DNA of 64,000 nucleotides from Diphasiastrum complanatum. Lineage: Eukaryota > Streptophyta > Lycopodiopsida > Lycopodiales > Lycopodiaceae. Below, in pieces: positions 33,561 to 47,300 of this stretch. The stretch is from positions 61,783,753 through 61,847,752 of the forward strand of contig CM055099.1 in the NCBI GenBank assembly GCA_029204225.1. The letters run 5' to 3'. A program made the translations under genes and the position numbers. Each line of letters opens with the position of its first letter. Position 1 is the first letter of the stretch. The notes beneath the pieces are model-generated. The model was not told the origin of the DNA. It worked only from the letters and a program-made list of their open reading frames with translations, and made no database searches.

Positions 33561-33767
33561 GCTCCTCATATAGAAACGTGGAGGCAATTGTCCAGAGATT
33601 TTCCACTTTTTTCGTCATAAATTGGACAATGCATACAAATATGTTTGACCCCTCTGGTATTGGTATAATAAAAATTTGCAAGCATACTCAATAGGCTAAA
33701 AGTATGCATATTACATTTATGTTCAAGCTCCATGGCTAGTAATGTCAAAAGCCATTCTTGGGAGGTA

Positions 33768-33881
33768 TCTCTATGTCCTTCTTGGGTGTTTTGACATCTA
33801 TCGTAAGTATAGTCATCGTCCTTCTCTCTATGTCCTTCTTGGCTGTTTTGACATCTTTTTTAAGTATAGTCATTGTCCTTC
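33768..33881 (+). repeat. 57-bp tandem duplication
   Basis: Two copies start TCTCTATGTCCTTCTTGG and contain GTTTTGACATCT and AAGTATAGTCAT. Confidence 0.88.
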
Positions 33882-36800
33882 TCCGAAATTTTGTTGGCTG
33901 ATTTGATCATACCATGAACCACTATATACTAAATTATGTGGTAAATGTTAGTTGTGTTGGCTTGAGTGGAAACAATTGATGGGAACACAATTTCTCTATC
34001 TCAAACTTAAAGTCTTTGTTTTGTGTATTGGGGATTAATGAATTTTTTGTTGACTTGTACTTCAAGTAAAATGGACATGGATTTATAGCAAGTTATGAGG
34101 CTCAGACATAATTTAGTAGCTACTGAACCCATGTAGAGGTCATTAAAACAAATCCTTTCCCAAGGACAAACAAAGCATGCTACATTATGGTTGAAATTTT
34201 TTTATGGTCCACACTATTTAACTTTCTTAGGGTGAACATATTCCTCCAATTTATTTAGGGACATTTCGTGTGCAATAATGAACTTCAAAATATTTCTACG
34301 TCATCATTTACCAAGTTTTTTTATTTGTATCGGTTGATGTTAAATTTTGATACATCGCAACAAGGCTAGTGTAGTACCTTGCAAAAATTGAAAGTGAAGT
34401 CATTGTGAAAGCAAGGTTGATACATCATAAGGAGAATTAAGCTCTTAAGAAAAATCCTTGAATTTGAAGATCATAAGAAGGCTCAGTTCATTTAGAATGC
34501 GCTAGCACTCAAATATTAATTTTTATTTGGGTCCCCAAATTCATCTCAAATATTCTTAGCTAATGAGGGTCATGGAATAAGTTATCAAATTCAAATTTGA
34601 TTCATTACAGAGAAGAAAAAAAATGAAACTTTCATATTCATGGTAAGAAGGAACGTTCTATTTGTTTTTATTCACATTTGTTGCAACATCATGATTTTCA
34701 ATTTGTAGCTTAGTCAATCATTTACATGTGTCATGGAAAGGGTCTTTTCAATTGTTGTGAGAACTTAGAGACCTATGGTTATGCATATTTGATGCAATAA
34801 ATACGTTGCTTAGAAGAAATGTTTAAGCACATATCATAGGACTACCATTGAAAAGAAATGAACTTGAGAATTTGTTTGGAAGAACATGAAGTCCTCAAGA
34901 AACATAATGAAATATTACAAAGTTCTTTAAATGAGATTACCAATAGCAATAATGAAATAAAATCTATGTTTCAATCAATGTGTATCTCATAGTTATCTTT
35001 AGTAAGAGATAAAGACTTGTGTAGGAAGACAAAAATGTGACTACGACAAAGGATATTTATTATCTTTCCTCAAAAGGAGGTCACCAAAAAAGAAGGATCC
35101 ATGCATTTAGGTGTTAACTTATTTGTTTTTAATGTTGGTTGAAATATTTATAATGTGACTATAGTCACTAGGGGTATTAACTCTTTCTTTTCGCTTAATT
35201 GAAGGAGTTTTAAGCATTGTGTTGCAATCAAAACAATGTACGTACAACTTTTTATCTAATTTGTTTGTGCCATCGATATCTTTTGTGCAAATCCACACTG
35301 ATTGTCCAAGAAATTTGACAAGTGATTCTTCTATTGATGAATCACTAGCCACCATCAGAAGTGGTGCCCCATGACCCTTTTAAGACTTTTGGGCTAGAAA
35401 TAATGCACACAACATATTTTGTGCACCGCGAAGTCTGAGTATCAAGGCATTCACGGAGATTGTCTATGCACAAAGGCACAGATTAGATGCACGACCTATA
35501 GAACAAATCCCGTTCAAGTATAGTCGTGGGAGACAATGTCAAACTTTGGGTTGGATGGAGAATTCGCCATTCAAAACCCTAAGCTTCGTGAAATATTTTT
35601 GGCCGCACACTTTTGACTCCCTGGTCCCTAAAAGGGGCAAAACACTTTGAAGATCCACTGGATGATTTCTCCACAAATATCACTTTGTTTTTTATTTTCA
35701 TACTTGCAGGCACAGTCCAAGTGCCCATTCGTTTGGATTCCATAGCCCTTCGTTTGATCCAAAATGGACTTAAAATAACGCAGATAAGGCTTTTTCAATT
35801 TTGGTGAAGAAACTCCTTTTCTCATGAATTTGAAAGGCTTGGGTCCTCTTCAATGTGAAATTTTTTAATGAAAAAATGAAGGGTGGTCTACCCCTCGAAC
35901 CCCTTAAGTTGAAGTTTTACTTGATTTTGAGCAATCAAATGATTTATTGCCATCCAACGACTTAGAATGCCCGCTCCATGTTGTTGATCAAGATGGGTCC
36001 TAGATCTGCAGTTGTGGATCAACCTGCGTGCCGAAGCAAGCTCCTCTGGCAGCTGGACCCTTAGAGACACAAAGCAACCAGCACGATTGGACGCGTGTGA
36101 GCAGTTCTGCGCCTCTCTCTCTTTTCCTTTGTTGAAACTTGCAGCTATGGTGGATACAAATCTTTTGGTAGTAACTTCCTCCTCCCCTAAGGTAGCCCTA
36201 CTACCTTAGGTGCAGCATTTGATAATTCTTGAAATGGTGAGAAAGCGACTACAAACAATTCGGTTTTGGTCCAAAATCGGTTCGCTTCTTAAAAGTGCGG
36301 CTTTGGCTCAAAATTTCAACCAAATTTGAGGCCACCATTTGCTACGGAAACTCTTGTCTCCAGTCCACAATTCGACAACTCAGTATGCATGAATTGGTGC
36401 TTTTGAAGTCTGATTACCGCTTATTGATGGCCGCAATCGCTGAACTCTAAAAAAATGTCGTTCTAAACTCCCATGAACATTCACTTTGTACTATGTCCGA
36501 ACCTTGTTAGGCTTTGATACCAAGTTAAAATTCACAATTTGTAGGATCACATGTCAACATAAACAGAACATAACACAATAAGCACTCTAAACCAAAAGTC
36601 TAGCATAGTATCAAACTGTATTCTAAAACTATAGTATTCTTGGTGGCAACCCATGCATAACCAAGGTTGCCGCTAACGGGACACGTGTCTCGTCAACTGT
36701 CTAGTCACTAGAGCAACTGGCCCTGGCCCTAGTCTGATGATTGGACATCAAACCTAGTGACACAATATATCTACTTTTAATATTAACACTTAATGTATTG

Positions 36801-37570
36801 AAAATAACAAAAAAAAAATTAAGCATTTGGATCATGAAATTCAAGGAGTTCTTCCATTACGAATAGAATAGGCATCTATACTTTTGCAAGGTTCATTACT
36901 TGAAATTATGCCATGTATGTGTAATATGACACTTGGATCTGTTGCCCATGTGCCACTACAACATATCATGATGATTAAGTGACTTAAAAGGGGCAAAATT
37001 TACCGTATGTAATGCATTAAGTGCTCATATTTATCAACTTTTGGCACATAAATGCAGATGTCGAATCAAGAGAACATATATGCAACAAAAAAAGTGTTGT
37101 CACATAAAAGCAAATGCCTTTCAAATAAAGAGAACATACACGTAACATACTAGATACATGGGGTTTTTTTTGCCCATTTTTTGGTTTGCTTAAAAGCAGA
37201 ATTTGTAGAAGAAAAATCAAATTTGCAAAGCAACTACGGTCTATAGTAGTTACATGGCAAAGAGGAAGACACATGACGAAAAGAGAGCAACTGCCATTCA
37301 AGTAGATCAAAATCGAATACAGATGATGATTTTGTTTCGTAAGAGTCATGTGATAAAAACCACATGTACCCACCATGCAATTGAAGTTGTCGGGCACATG
37401 ACATTTTGCTGGCTTCAGACTCCCAAATTTGTAAATTCAGCTCCAAATTTGTAGGAAAGGGTAGAGCCTTAAAATTTCCAATGCCAAAATCAGGCAAAAT
37501 GTCAAGACGACCGGGGATGACCTCCCTAAAGGGTGGCCATGTTCTATATAGCAATCATCAATTGCTTATT
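33882..37570. other. No gene recognised between the copia debris and the helicase gene
   Basis: AT-rich with short unrelated ORFs. About 35890-36210 is less AT-rich, without a recognisable product. The proximal part presumably holds the promoter of the gene starting at 37739, but I see no certain TATA box. Confidence 0.45.
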
Positions 37571-37572
37571 AA

Positions 37573-37610
37573 CAAAAAAAAAAAAAAGAAAAAAAAAAGA
37601 AAAGAAAGAG
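37573..37610 (+). repeat. A-rich tract
   Basis: A runs interrupted by single G, just upstream of the 5' UTR of the plus-strand gene. It could be promoter poly(dA:dT) or the remnant tail of a retroposon. Confidence 0.7.
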
Positions 37611-37738
37611 GAGCATAATGTAAACCGAGCATAATGTATGGGCACATGAATTTCATAAAAGAAGCGTTGGCGCCTCTCCTCTTCTTTGCTTTTCAAGCAG
37701 CGATCAAAAGCGAGACAGACAGACAGAGAGAGCGAGCG

Positions 37739-38245
37739 ATGGACGACGACGACGAATGGCAGTTGAGCGCAGAGCAACTGGATGCTCTGGAGAGGGACGC
37801 CAAGACGCAGTTGGCTCAGAGACAGCGCTTTTCTTTCTCCAATACAGTTTCTTCGGCTTTGCCTTTGCCCTCGTCATCATCTTCATCATCTTATTCTACT
37901 ATGAATTTGTGTCAGTCGTCTGCTAGCTCTTTCTTTGCTTCCTCTGCCTCTAATCAGCTGCACAGCTCGCCTGTGAAGAGATGCTCTGTTGCAGCGCCTC
38001 AAAATTCCCCATACAAGCCAGCTTCTTTTACTTCTGATTTTCTGCAAAGCTCTCCTCTGAAAAGAAGCTCCGCAGTAGCTTTTCAGGTTGCTTCTCCTCT
38101 CAGGTCGTCAGAGTCTCCAGGAAAGGTTTTTGCTGATAGAGGTGGTGGAATGACACCTCCACTGAAAAACTCGGACAAGGCAGTTCCTTTTAAAGTATTC
38201 CTTGACCGTCCCGGCTCAGTTGCGGTGGAAACATACTACAATCAG
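37739..38245 (+). CDS. Helicase-like exon 1
   Basis: 169 codons ending TYYNQ at CAG/GTCAAT, phase 0. It carries the acidic start, the Ser-rich block (SSSSSSSY) and the SP-K/R motifs. Read-through beyond the donor soon hits a stop (38294), as expected for an intron. Confidence 0.82.
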
Positions 38246-38302
38246 GTCAATTCGCACGCTTTTCAAACTGTTTATGATGTTTTCAGAAGAACTTGATTAT
38301 GC

Positions 38303-38386
<84 letters not shown>

Positions 38387-41300
38387 GTTGGGGACAATCA
38401 AATGTCATAGTACTTTGATTATTTATGTAGTTTATTTTTGCAATATCTCTCCAGAGCACGTTTGCAAAATCCAAAAGTACAACATGCAATTTCATGGCTA
38501 AAGAACGCAGCAAAGACGCAATTCACATTTCTGCAGTACATTTTTATATAAGTGCTTAGAAGCAAGCAAGTATAATCTTATCTCAACACAGCCTACTGAT
38601 TCACTTTTCCATGTCTACCTGACATGTAACTTCAAAGATCATATTTGAGCTGCCAATGTACACAACAAATTGAACATTCTTGTTACAAAAAAGCAAACAT
38701 ATACACAGCACTAGCACTCGCATAAAACCAATTATCTGTTGAAAATGGATTTAGATGCACATAGAACATCCAGTAAAGTTTAAGAACTACGAAGCTAATC
38801 AGATAAATTTCTGCTCAATTTTAACACTGTCAGTTCAAATATACCTTGAAAATTTCTAATATTAGATTCTGGAGACCAAACGAAGGTTGAATCTTCGGCA
38901 TTTGATCATGCAATTTTGTAACTGTACATTAGAGGGAATGATTTGTTACCCAAGCAATGTTTCGGTCTTTGTTTGTTAATTATCAAAATGAGAGACCTGC
39001 ATGCCTCTTGGTTCGCTTATGTTGCAATTGCCCCACTGGGCAACAGAACCGACAAAATACTCTTGCTCATTACTCTACAAGCTAAGCCCTATAAGTACAT
39101 TAACTTGCAATTGTTCACAGCTGATTGGTTTGCTGTGTTGAGTTGAGTTGTTCATGACAGATGCATAACGTTGAAGAAAGGAAGGCATTACAATGGGCAT
39201 GCAGTTCTATATGATGGAAAAGCAATGCACGAATCATTAACATATAGTGCATAAAAAAAACTGTTCAAGAAAAGAGAGGCACACATAGCTAATTATTTAG
39301 CATTCAATTGAGTTAGGGAGAAGAAGCTTAATTGATAATGAATTTCGCAACTACTGAACTAATGAACATAACACAACCGACAAAATATAACAATCATTAG
39401 TGAAACAAACATGGGGCTAATGGGGGGCCCTATCTTTATCTTCTTATCGACAACCCATTGGAGCATGCTCCCATCTTGCCATGTACACAACACATCTAAG
39501 CAAATACTCGTAAATTCCTCACTACACCTTGATTTGTTGTTTCTGTGTAAACATTCACATCATGATTATTAGGAATATGGACAAAGATCACACAATGGTA
39601 GAATGACTTTGGATCTCCACCCACTATCCTGTACCTGGCTCTACACCCACAGACCACCATATGGCTTGGAGGACCAGTGCTAGACCTCCAGGAGATCATG
39701 CACACCTCTCACATGCACAGTTACCATTGTGCATGTGGATGCCTCTCACTGTGCATGTGGAGCACTTAGGTTCTCCTAAAGTCTAGGGACCCACCCTTAG
39801 TTACTAAGGGTGTCCTCCACATAACAATGATCTATGTTGGTTATGAGGTTGATTCGTGGTTGAAATAGCAAGTTTTCTTTTCCTCATTTGAGCTACTCAA
39901 TAGAATCTTCTTTTGAAGTAGATGTAGATGCGGTCATCAAAGTCGGTCCAAATCTCTCAACCAATTGGCTGTTTTTGACCTTTATCCAAGTAATGATACA
40001 AAAATTTGTTGTGATTAATAAGCAATGTCAAAATGTTTGAGATGCATGCATACACAACTTGATTGCAAAGCCTAAATAATCAAATCTTGGCAACAATTGT
40101 AACATTGTCTTCTTCAAAATAAAGGGAGATCTCAAAGTCCACCTTTTGAGCTTCACCTAAATGCAATTGGCAATTCTCAAATTATGAATATCCAATAGAT
40201 GGATGGATGCTAAAATTGACTAGTAAATAAACATTTATTGGAAAATGAGCCACGATGAGTTAAGGTGGAATTGAATCCATACAATTATATCGATTGTCAG
40301 GCAAAGGCCACCCAAGACTTGGACCATAATCCAAAGTGATATGATACCATTGACATGTGCTTGGTTAGGAACTTCAAGAATCTACTATTTAGCTGGAGAT
40401 AGATACCCCACAACTATATGAAGTTGACAAATAAAGAGTGGTAAATGGTGCGATGCACACAAGGGCACGACATTGATAGGACAAGATGCCTCCTCTTCCC
40501 TTATGAGATCATGATTAAAAGTAAAAATTGACCATTGACGTTTGACGACTCATTAGTCTAGCCACACCTTTTAGTTACTTTCACCAAGTTCAAGAGGTCT
40601 AGAAAAGATTGGAATAATTCTAAGATTCAGAGGAGAATTGTGGTTGTTTACAAGCTCAAAATGATGGACAAGGGACTCCTTAATATTCAAAGAGTTATAG
40701 ATGCTTCATTTTTTGAGAACATAGAATGAAAAGTGAAGATTTGGATGAGGTAGAAGATGGGTCCACAATGTATGAAATACTTTTTACAAGAAAGATTGTT
40801 TCATGGAGATAAATTTGTCGTTGGAAATGCAAGCTTGAAGGACATCTTATATGAGTGTCACAATGTGCCTAGTGCAAGGCATCCAATTTTCATAAAAGAA
40901 TGGAAGATGAGTTGCAAGAGTGTTTTGCATGAAGTATCTTTACTGTCAAGCTATAGAACTTGACAAACGTAAGCAAGCTAGGTTGTTGAACCCACTTGTG
41001 ACGATTAGGAAGTGCTTACAATGTTTCGATGGATCTTATTACTCAGCTTTAAAGATGAAAAGGAAAATGATACTTATGGATAGTCATTAATTGACTTAAT
41101 GGGATGCATTCCATTCCCTCAAAGACTAGGGGAGGCGAATTTATTGATAGATTTTTGGAAATTTTGTAGTCCTGTACGAATTGCCATGTTTTGTATTGGG
41201 AGAATCGAGACCTTAAGTTTATTGCTTTTTTATGAGGTATTGTGCGTTATCGGAGAGAAAGTGCAATGTGTTTTGGGGATTTCTTTGAGTTAGATGGACA

Positions 41301-44300
41301 AGTGAACCAACTGCCTAAAGATGTGCATTGTGCTTTTACTACTAAGTAGTCCTTGGTTATCCCATTTAATTATCAGTGCCTTGTATTTCTTGGATATGGT
41401 CTAGAAGGTCACTCTTTATGATTGTTGGTTACTATTGTTTAATTGCATGCCTACAACTCTATTGTAGTTGCTTGATTTATACTAGGTTCAAGCTTTCTTT
41501 GAGTATTATTCTTGCATTTTCTTGGTCAACAGTATGAGGTCTTGTGTATTAATTCCCATTCATGGCTTCACCCATGGATGCTATGTACTTGACTTTTGGT
41601 GTTGTTAGTCATCATAGCAAAACCAATCCCGCACCTTTACAGAACATTAAAAGTCGAACTGGTTGTGCGAGATCATCTCGAAAATTCACTTGGACGTATT
41701 TTCATAAATTGCTCTACACCTACTTTAAACCAAAAATCTTAATTAGCCCTTTAGCCCAAGTATCCACCATGCGTGGGCAAGGAATTGAACCTAGATGGGC
41801 AAGCCCAACCCAAGTATGCTACATCGCCACACCACACAAGAGTCGCTGCACTAATTTTTGGATGATGATGACTCAAGTAGACTCTATAGCATATAGAGAC
41901 TTTCTACATATGGTGAGATTTGTGTGTGAAGGTTTGTTGGCAAATTTATTGATTGATGTTGTTATCTAAGATCGAGGTACACTACATATAAGATTGTATC
42001 TAGGTTTAGGTTACTTCATTATAACTTAACCAGGTCTTGTGTAGTTTTGATATTTGCACTTACATCAATTTATGTTTGAATTTGTGGTCAACTCAAGACA
42101 TTGTTGTTCTGTTTCAGCAACTTGTAGCGGCTTTTAAAAGCATTCGTGGCCATGAGTGGGACCATAAAAGAAAGTAAGATTCGTTTTTGGCTGAACTTCA
42201 ATTTGCTTTGAAATAAAACAATAGTTTAGACATTTTCAAGAATGAGTGTTTATCCTATAGTTCAAAAAATCAAAATTTACTGTTGAAAAGGTTAAGATAA
42301 TGTTGAGTGGGTCTAGATAAATGCCTTAGTCTTTTTTATCTCCAATATCCTTCATGCTCATGTATTGTGTGTTGGGAAACATTTGAAATTCACCAAAATA
42401 AAGTAAGACAATGTTTGTTCTATTTGATCAAAGTTTTTTCTAGTCGAATCATCACTGGCCTTTGCTTATACATGTAAGAAGTATCTATTTTCCTTGGTTT
42501 TTTGCGATTGTCTATCGGTCAAGTATTTAGTGAATGTAGAATAGCCTTGAAATTTAGCATGACCTCAACTATTTATAGTGGGCCTTCGTCCCTCTAATAT
42601 GAGTTTGGGGCCTTATTAGGATAAGTTGAGCCTTCCAATCATTTTTACAAATCCCACCATTAACAAATATAGCTTATGCCCTCGTTTTAACTACATTATA
42701 CAAAAAAGCTAATCCTACTCTATTGCAGCTCCATGGCTATATATATTTAGCATTCCTTATCACTGAGCACATGGGCAATTACATGCGAGACATGATACAA
42801 GAACATTGGTGCAACCAAAAAGAAATGCCACAGATGATGAAATGTATATCGAGTTGATAAGAAATTACATACATTGCAGTATCATGCCAAAATCTCCCAA
42901 ACTGGTCTATCATGAGCTGTTGTTGATCTACGTAGATTGTTAATTATGCTACCCTGAATTCTCAAACAATCACAATTCTAAACGAGGCCCAATCAACATG
43001 TATAGAGGGGTTTATGGCCCAAATAAGAGCTAGGTCTTTTGGCACTAAATGATAACGTCAACATGAGTAAACTTCATTAATGAATATGATATATCTTAGG
43101 GGCACACATCATGTGGTCTAAATGCCAATTTGTTACAATTTACATCGGGCCTAAATATAAAATGAAGCCTATATGATAATAGCTATTGTCGATTGATGTA
43201 ATGGGGGCCTAAGGTCCAAAGAATTGGTTGATGAACGCTTGTAACACTTCTCTCTTCTCAAAAGACAATGTCCCATTGGTGTACTAATGAAGAGAAGGAG
43301 AACGATGCTCGTAGAACAATTGCCCTAGAGCACCAATCGGAAATCCATAGGAGATTCTTGAAACTGACTGCTCCTAGAAATAAGTGCTTTGTTTGGATCC
43401 ATAAAAACCTACACATAGTTTCCTTATGTACACTCAACATTAGGTTTGCCTTGCTACTGTATTAGCAACTTAGCAATGGGCTAGTGGTGATGATGACAAA
43501 TCTCTCTTTGAATAATAGCCATTGGGATGCAAGAAGGTAAAGGTCATATTGATGTTAATATGGCTCAACAATGCTAGACTCACGAAATATGTTTGAATAA
43601 GATGACATGGAAGATAGGCTCAATTTTGTTACAAAAAGGCAACTTTGGTACTCTCTAAAGGATCCGTAATATCATATGAGCTAGCAATAGGCTTAGGACT
43701 ACATGTGGGACCTTGCCAATTAAGATAATGACCACAACATAGATGCATGTAGCCATGATGGCCGTCAACAAAGTTGTCTTAGGGATAATGCTTATCATAG
43801 TCATGCATGATATTTGATCATGCTACGTTGTATTATGATAAAACCAATGTTGGTGATTTTTGAAATTCATGCATAGGGGTAGCAATATTAAATGCAATGT
43901 AGTATGCAAACATGTTTGAATATTTTTTGAAAAGCATTTGAAGCGTCTCTATTTCAAATTCATCGAAACTGTTGTTTTACATTTTTTTTTGGTGCCCTAG
44001 GAAGTGGCCAAATGACCCACCTTGTGACTAGTGGTGCCCAATAAAAAAAATCAAGTGAATAGCTATAGCCTAGTATGTCAGGGAGAATCAAGTAAACATG
44101 GAGCTAGAAGATAGGCAAGGCTTGGGAAGTAGCATGAGGATCAAGATCAAGATCAACATGAGTATTGACACAAGGAGATCATCAAATTTGAAGACATTCT
44201 CCTAATAAAGTGTGAAAATTTCAGCCCAAGCACTCAGGGGAGCGGAGTATGGGTGCTGTGGTAAGAGCTGTTTTGAGATCCTCAAAAGCCTTATTGCACT

Positions 44301-47300
44301 CTTTGGTCCACCTAGGGTCAACCACAACCAAATAAACGAGCCTCGCCTTGCTGAAATAGTCGATTATACAGATGGGGTAGTAGTTAGTGTGGCCCAAAAG
44401 ATGTATACTTGCGGGTAGTGGCATCTCAACTATAACCTTGATTTTGGAAGGATCGGTAGAAATACCGTCCTTGGAGATGATATGTCCGAGGACAACTCCA
44501 TGAGTGACCCAGATTCGGCACTTCTTACGGTTAAGCGAGATTCCAAACCTTCTACAGCGAATGAAGATCTTTTCTAATGCTTCGAGGTGTTTGTCAGCCG
44601 AAGAATGCACACCTAGATCATCAAGATAAATCTCGACGATCCGGTGTAGCAAATCTTGAAATGCCATTTGCATGACGCGTTGGAATGTGGAAGGGGCGTT
44701 GCACAAGCCAAAAGGCATTACATTGTAGGCATAAATGCCATATGTCGTTGCGAAGGCCGTTTTGTGCCTATCTTCCTTAGCTATTTGGATCAGGAAGTAT
44801 CCACTGAATCCATCTAAGAAGCTGAAAGCTTCAGCTTCAGCCATTTCTTCTAGGACTTGTGTAGTTAAAGGCAGAAGGAAATGGTCTTTTTTGGTAACCG
44901 CATTAAGATTTTTATGATCGACGCAGATACGAAGCTTGCCATTCTTCTTGGGCACCACAATTATGGGCGATACCCAATCCGTATACTGGACTTCGTAGAT
45001 GAAGCCAGCATCAAGCAGTTTCTTAATATCTTCGTCGATGTGTTCTCTATATACAGGGTTACATCGGTAAGGCTTAGCCCGGATAGGCTTAAATAATTGA
45101 TCTGGCGTCAGGTGGGCTCCTACGTGAACAAAATGATCCATCTCCTCGTCAGGATCCTTAAGATTTAACTGGACTGTCTTGGCAGGTCCTTCAAAGGATG
45201 GGGAAGCCTGTGTAGGTTCCCTCTTCGGTTGGGGTAGTTGTATGACAACATCATCAAGCGTGAAATCCTTGAAGTGTTGTGGGATATCAAAAGGCGGCTC
45301 CACAAAGTTCTTTGGAACTTTGGGAACTATTGTGGGTGACTTGCTATTGGAACTTGAAGCTCTTTCGTTCGGATGGGCCCTTTGAGTTTCTGGCAGCATT
45401 TGGATCGGCTGTTTAAGTTTATCAGCATCTGTTTTTGTCGCTCGATTGGTTGGGTGTCTATTATTTTCTTTTTTTGTAACTGAGGTTTTGTGGGGTTTTG
45501 TGTAGGCGGTGTGGTTACCTCTTTGATTAGTTCGTCGTTGATGGCATCACAAACTTCGTCTGGAAGCTCTTCCCATTGGTAGACTTTTGGTTTAGGCCTA
45601 TAGGCCACCGTGGAATCTACCTTGGATGAAAGTTGCACATGAGCCATAGGGCTTGGCGACTTTATCTCTTTTAGGGACCGATTTAAGCGCGAAACTTTTA
45701 CTATCGAGATATTGAGAACTTGTTCGTCACTCATCTCCTCACCATTCTCTGAAAGAGTTCCATCTTTCGATACGTGGGCCGCGGAAACAAGGGTTTCCCC
45801 TGGGCACCAGGCTATGGGAATATTATCAATCATCATCAAGGGAATTATAGGGGTCTCGATATCAGTAGGTGGTAGGATATGGGCGTCTTCTCCTTCAATG
45901 GTCTCTATGAGGCATTTGTTGGAATCAACACAGTCCACCGTGGCTAATGCGTGACCCCAATTAATGATATCTATGGAGCGCGTATAGTGTCCTTTCACCA
46001 TGATAGGAACACTATTGGAAGCATCATAGGTGGTTGATGACCAATCATCATTAACTTTGGTTGGCTTTACTTGGCCTGTCGAGTCAACAGTGACTCTCTT
46101 ATCAGTATTGCCAAAGGTGATCTTACTTCTTTTCCAATCTTGAACAACTCCTGCCATCTGTAGCCAAGGCATACCAAGAAGGACCTTGTAAGTATGTACA
46201 TTGTCGGGTAGGTCGACTATAACACATTCAATAATGAATTTAACTCCTGCAATTTGAACATGTATATTCGATAGATATCCTGCAGGGTCGGTGAATCTTT
46301 GATCTGCCGTTCACAGCTTATAGCGTGGTAGATCCAATTGGGTAAAACCCCAGGTCTTTGCCAATGACAAAGCCATAATGTTAACGCCTAAGCCACTATC
46401 TAAGATAGCAGATACCGGGGGGTAGTCCTTATAGACCATGGGCAAGGCGATGCTATTCCCCTTAGCAACACCTACGTTCATCATGATCACAAGATCTCTC
46501 TTGTCTTTATCTTTTGTCGAAATTTTTGCAAGGGTTTTTGGAGGCGGTGAAGCTTTTGGAAATTAAGACTTGTGCTGATTGCAAGCCTAAAAAAACATAT
46601 CAAACATTTGAAAAGGTTAGCCTAAAAACAACTACAAAAAGGTTAGCAACTGGTCAAACATTTGAAAAGATTGAAACATATCAAACTTGTTTCAAACGTT
46701 TGAATGCTACATTGACTAGATGGAGCATCATTACTAGAAGCTGCCAGATCTAGTAACGAAGCTTAATAACCTCATGACAATTGAGGAGTAAAGAATGTGC
46801 TAGTTTTGATGGAATTGTTATGATTGAGCTATAAATCTAGAAACACTACTAATATAGTGATGAGCCATTCAAAGTTCTATATTGAACTTGCATTAAACTA
46901 ATTAGTTTTGTTTTTGATGTGAACCCTTGTTGAAATTGCATGGGAGGAAGGTAGGCAATGCTAGATGCTTTATCAAAGTGGTGATGAGCATATGTAGCTA
47001 CCAGCAAGTTAGGAGTAATCCGTGATGGATAAAAAAAGTGTAAAGTGGTTGGATAAGGGATCTTCCTGAAGATTTACAAGACCTAGCTATGGAGTATCTT
47101 AACTCAAATGCTAGATCAACTATGAAAGCTTGAGAAAACTTGGCTATGGAAATATCACACACAAGGAGAATTGCATGAGCATCTCACAAACTCAAAAGTC
47201 TCAAGAAGAAATGAATTGCTAGAGAGAGAGAGGAGGGCGTGGGTCCTCCAAATCCCTTGTGAGGCAAGCACCTCCTTTACATGCATGGAAAGTCTAGGTG

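Larger units (their letters stand above)
44221..46560 (-). mobile_element. Second Ty3/gypsy remnant of the long-spacer type, minus strand
   Basis: Right to left: protease (ILDSGLGVNIMAL, about 46400; VLLGMPWLQMAG, about 46150), a roughly 350-codon spacer (46170-45120) and RT (45120-44221). It ends abruptly after the RT, at 44221. The protease frame carries a stop near 46310; most of the spacer and RT is open. It sits antisense in intron 2 of the helicase-like gene. Confidence 0.87.

Noticed and set aside
37634-37738. Upstream in-frame ATG extending the helicase-like protein by 35 residues
   Set aside because: The extension reads like 5' UTR; the 37739 start has better context and a family-like N terminus. 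A targeting peptide cannot be fully excluded.
38202-38513. ORFs with Arg-Glu or Ser-Leu repeats
   Set aside because: Translations of the (GA)n tract.
41562-41969. 135-residue ORF
   Set aside because: Overlaps the SINE candidate; no recognisable domain or splice logic.
43268-43465. Possible extra exon of the helicase-like gene
   Set aside because: No HARP similarity and wrong phase; exons 2 and 3 already join directly.
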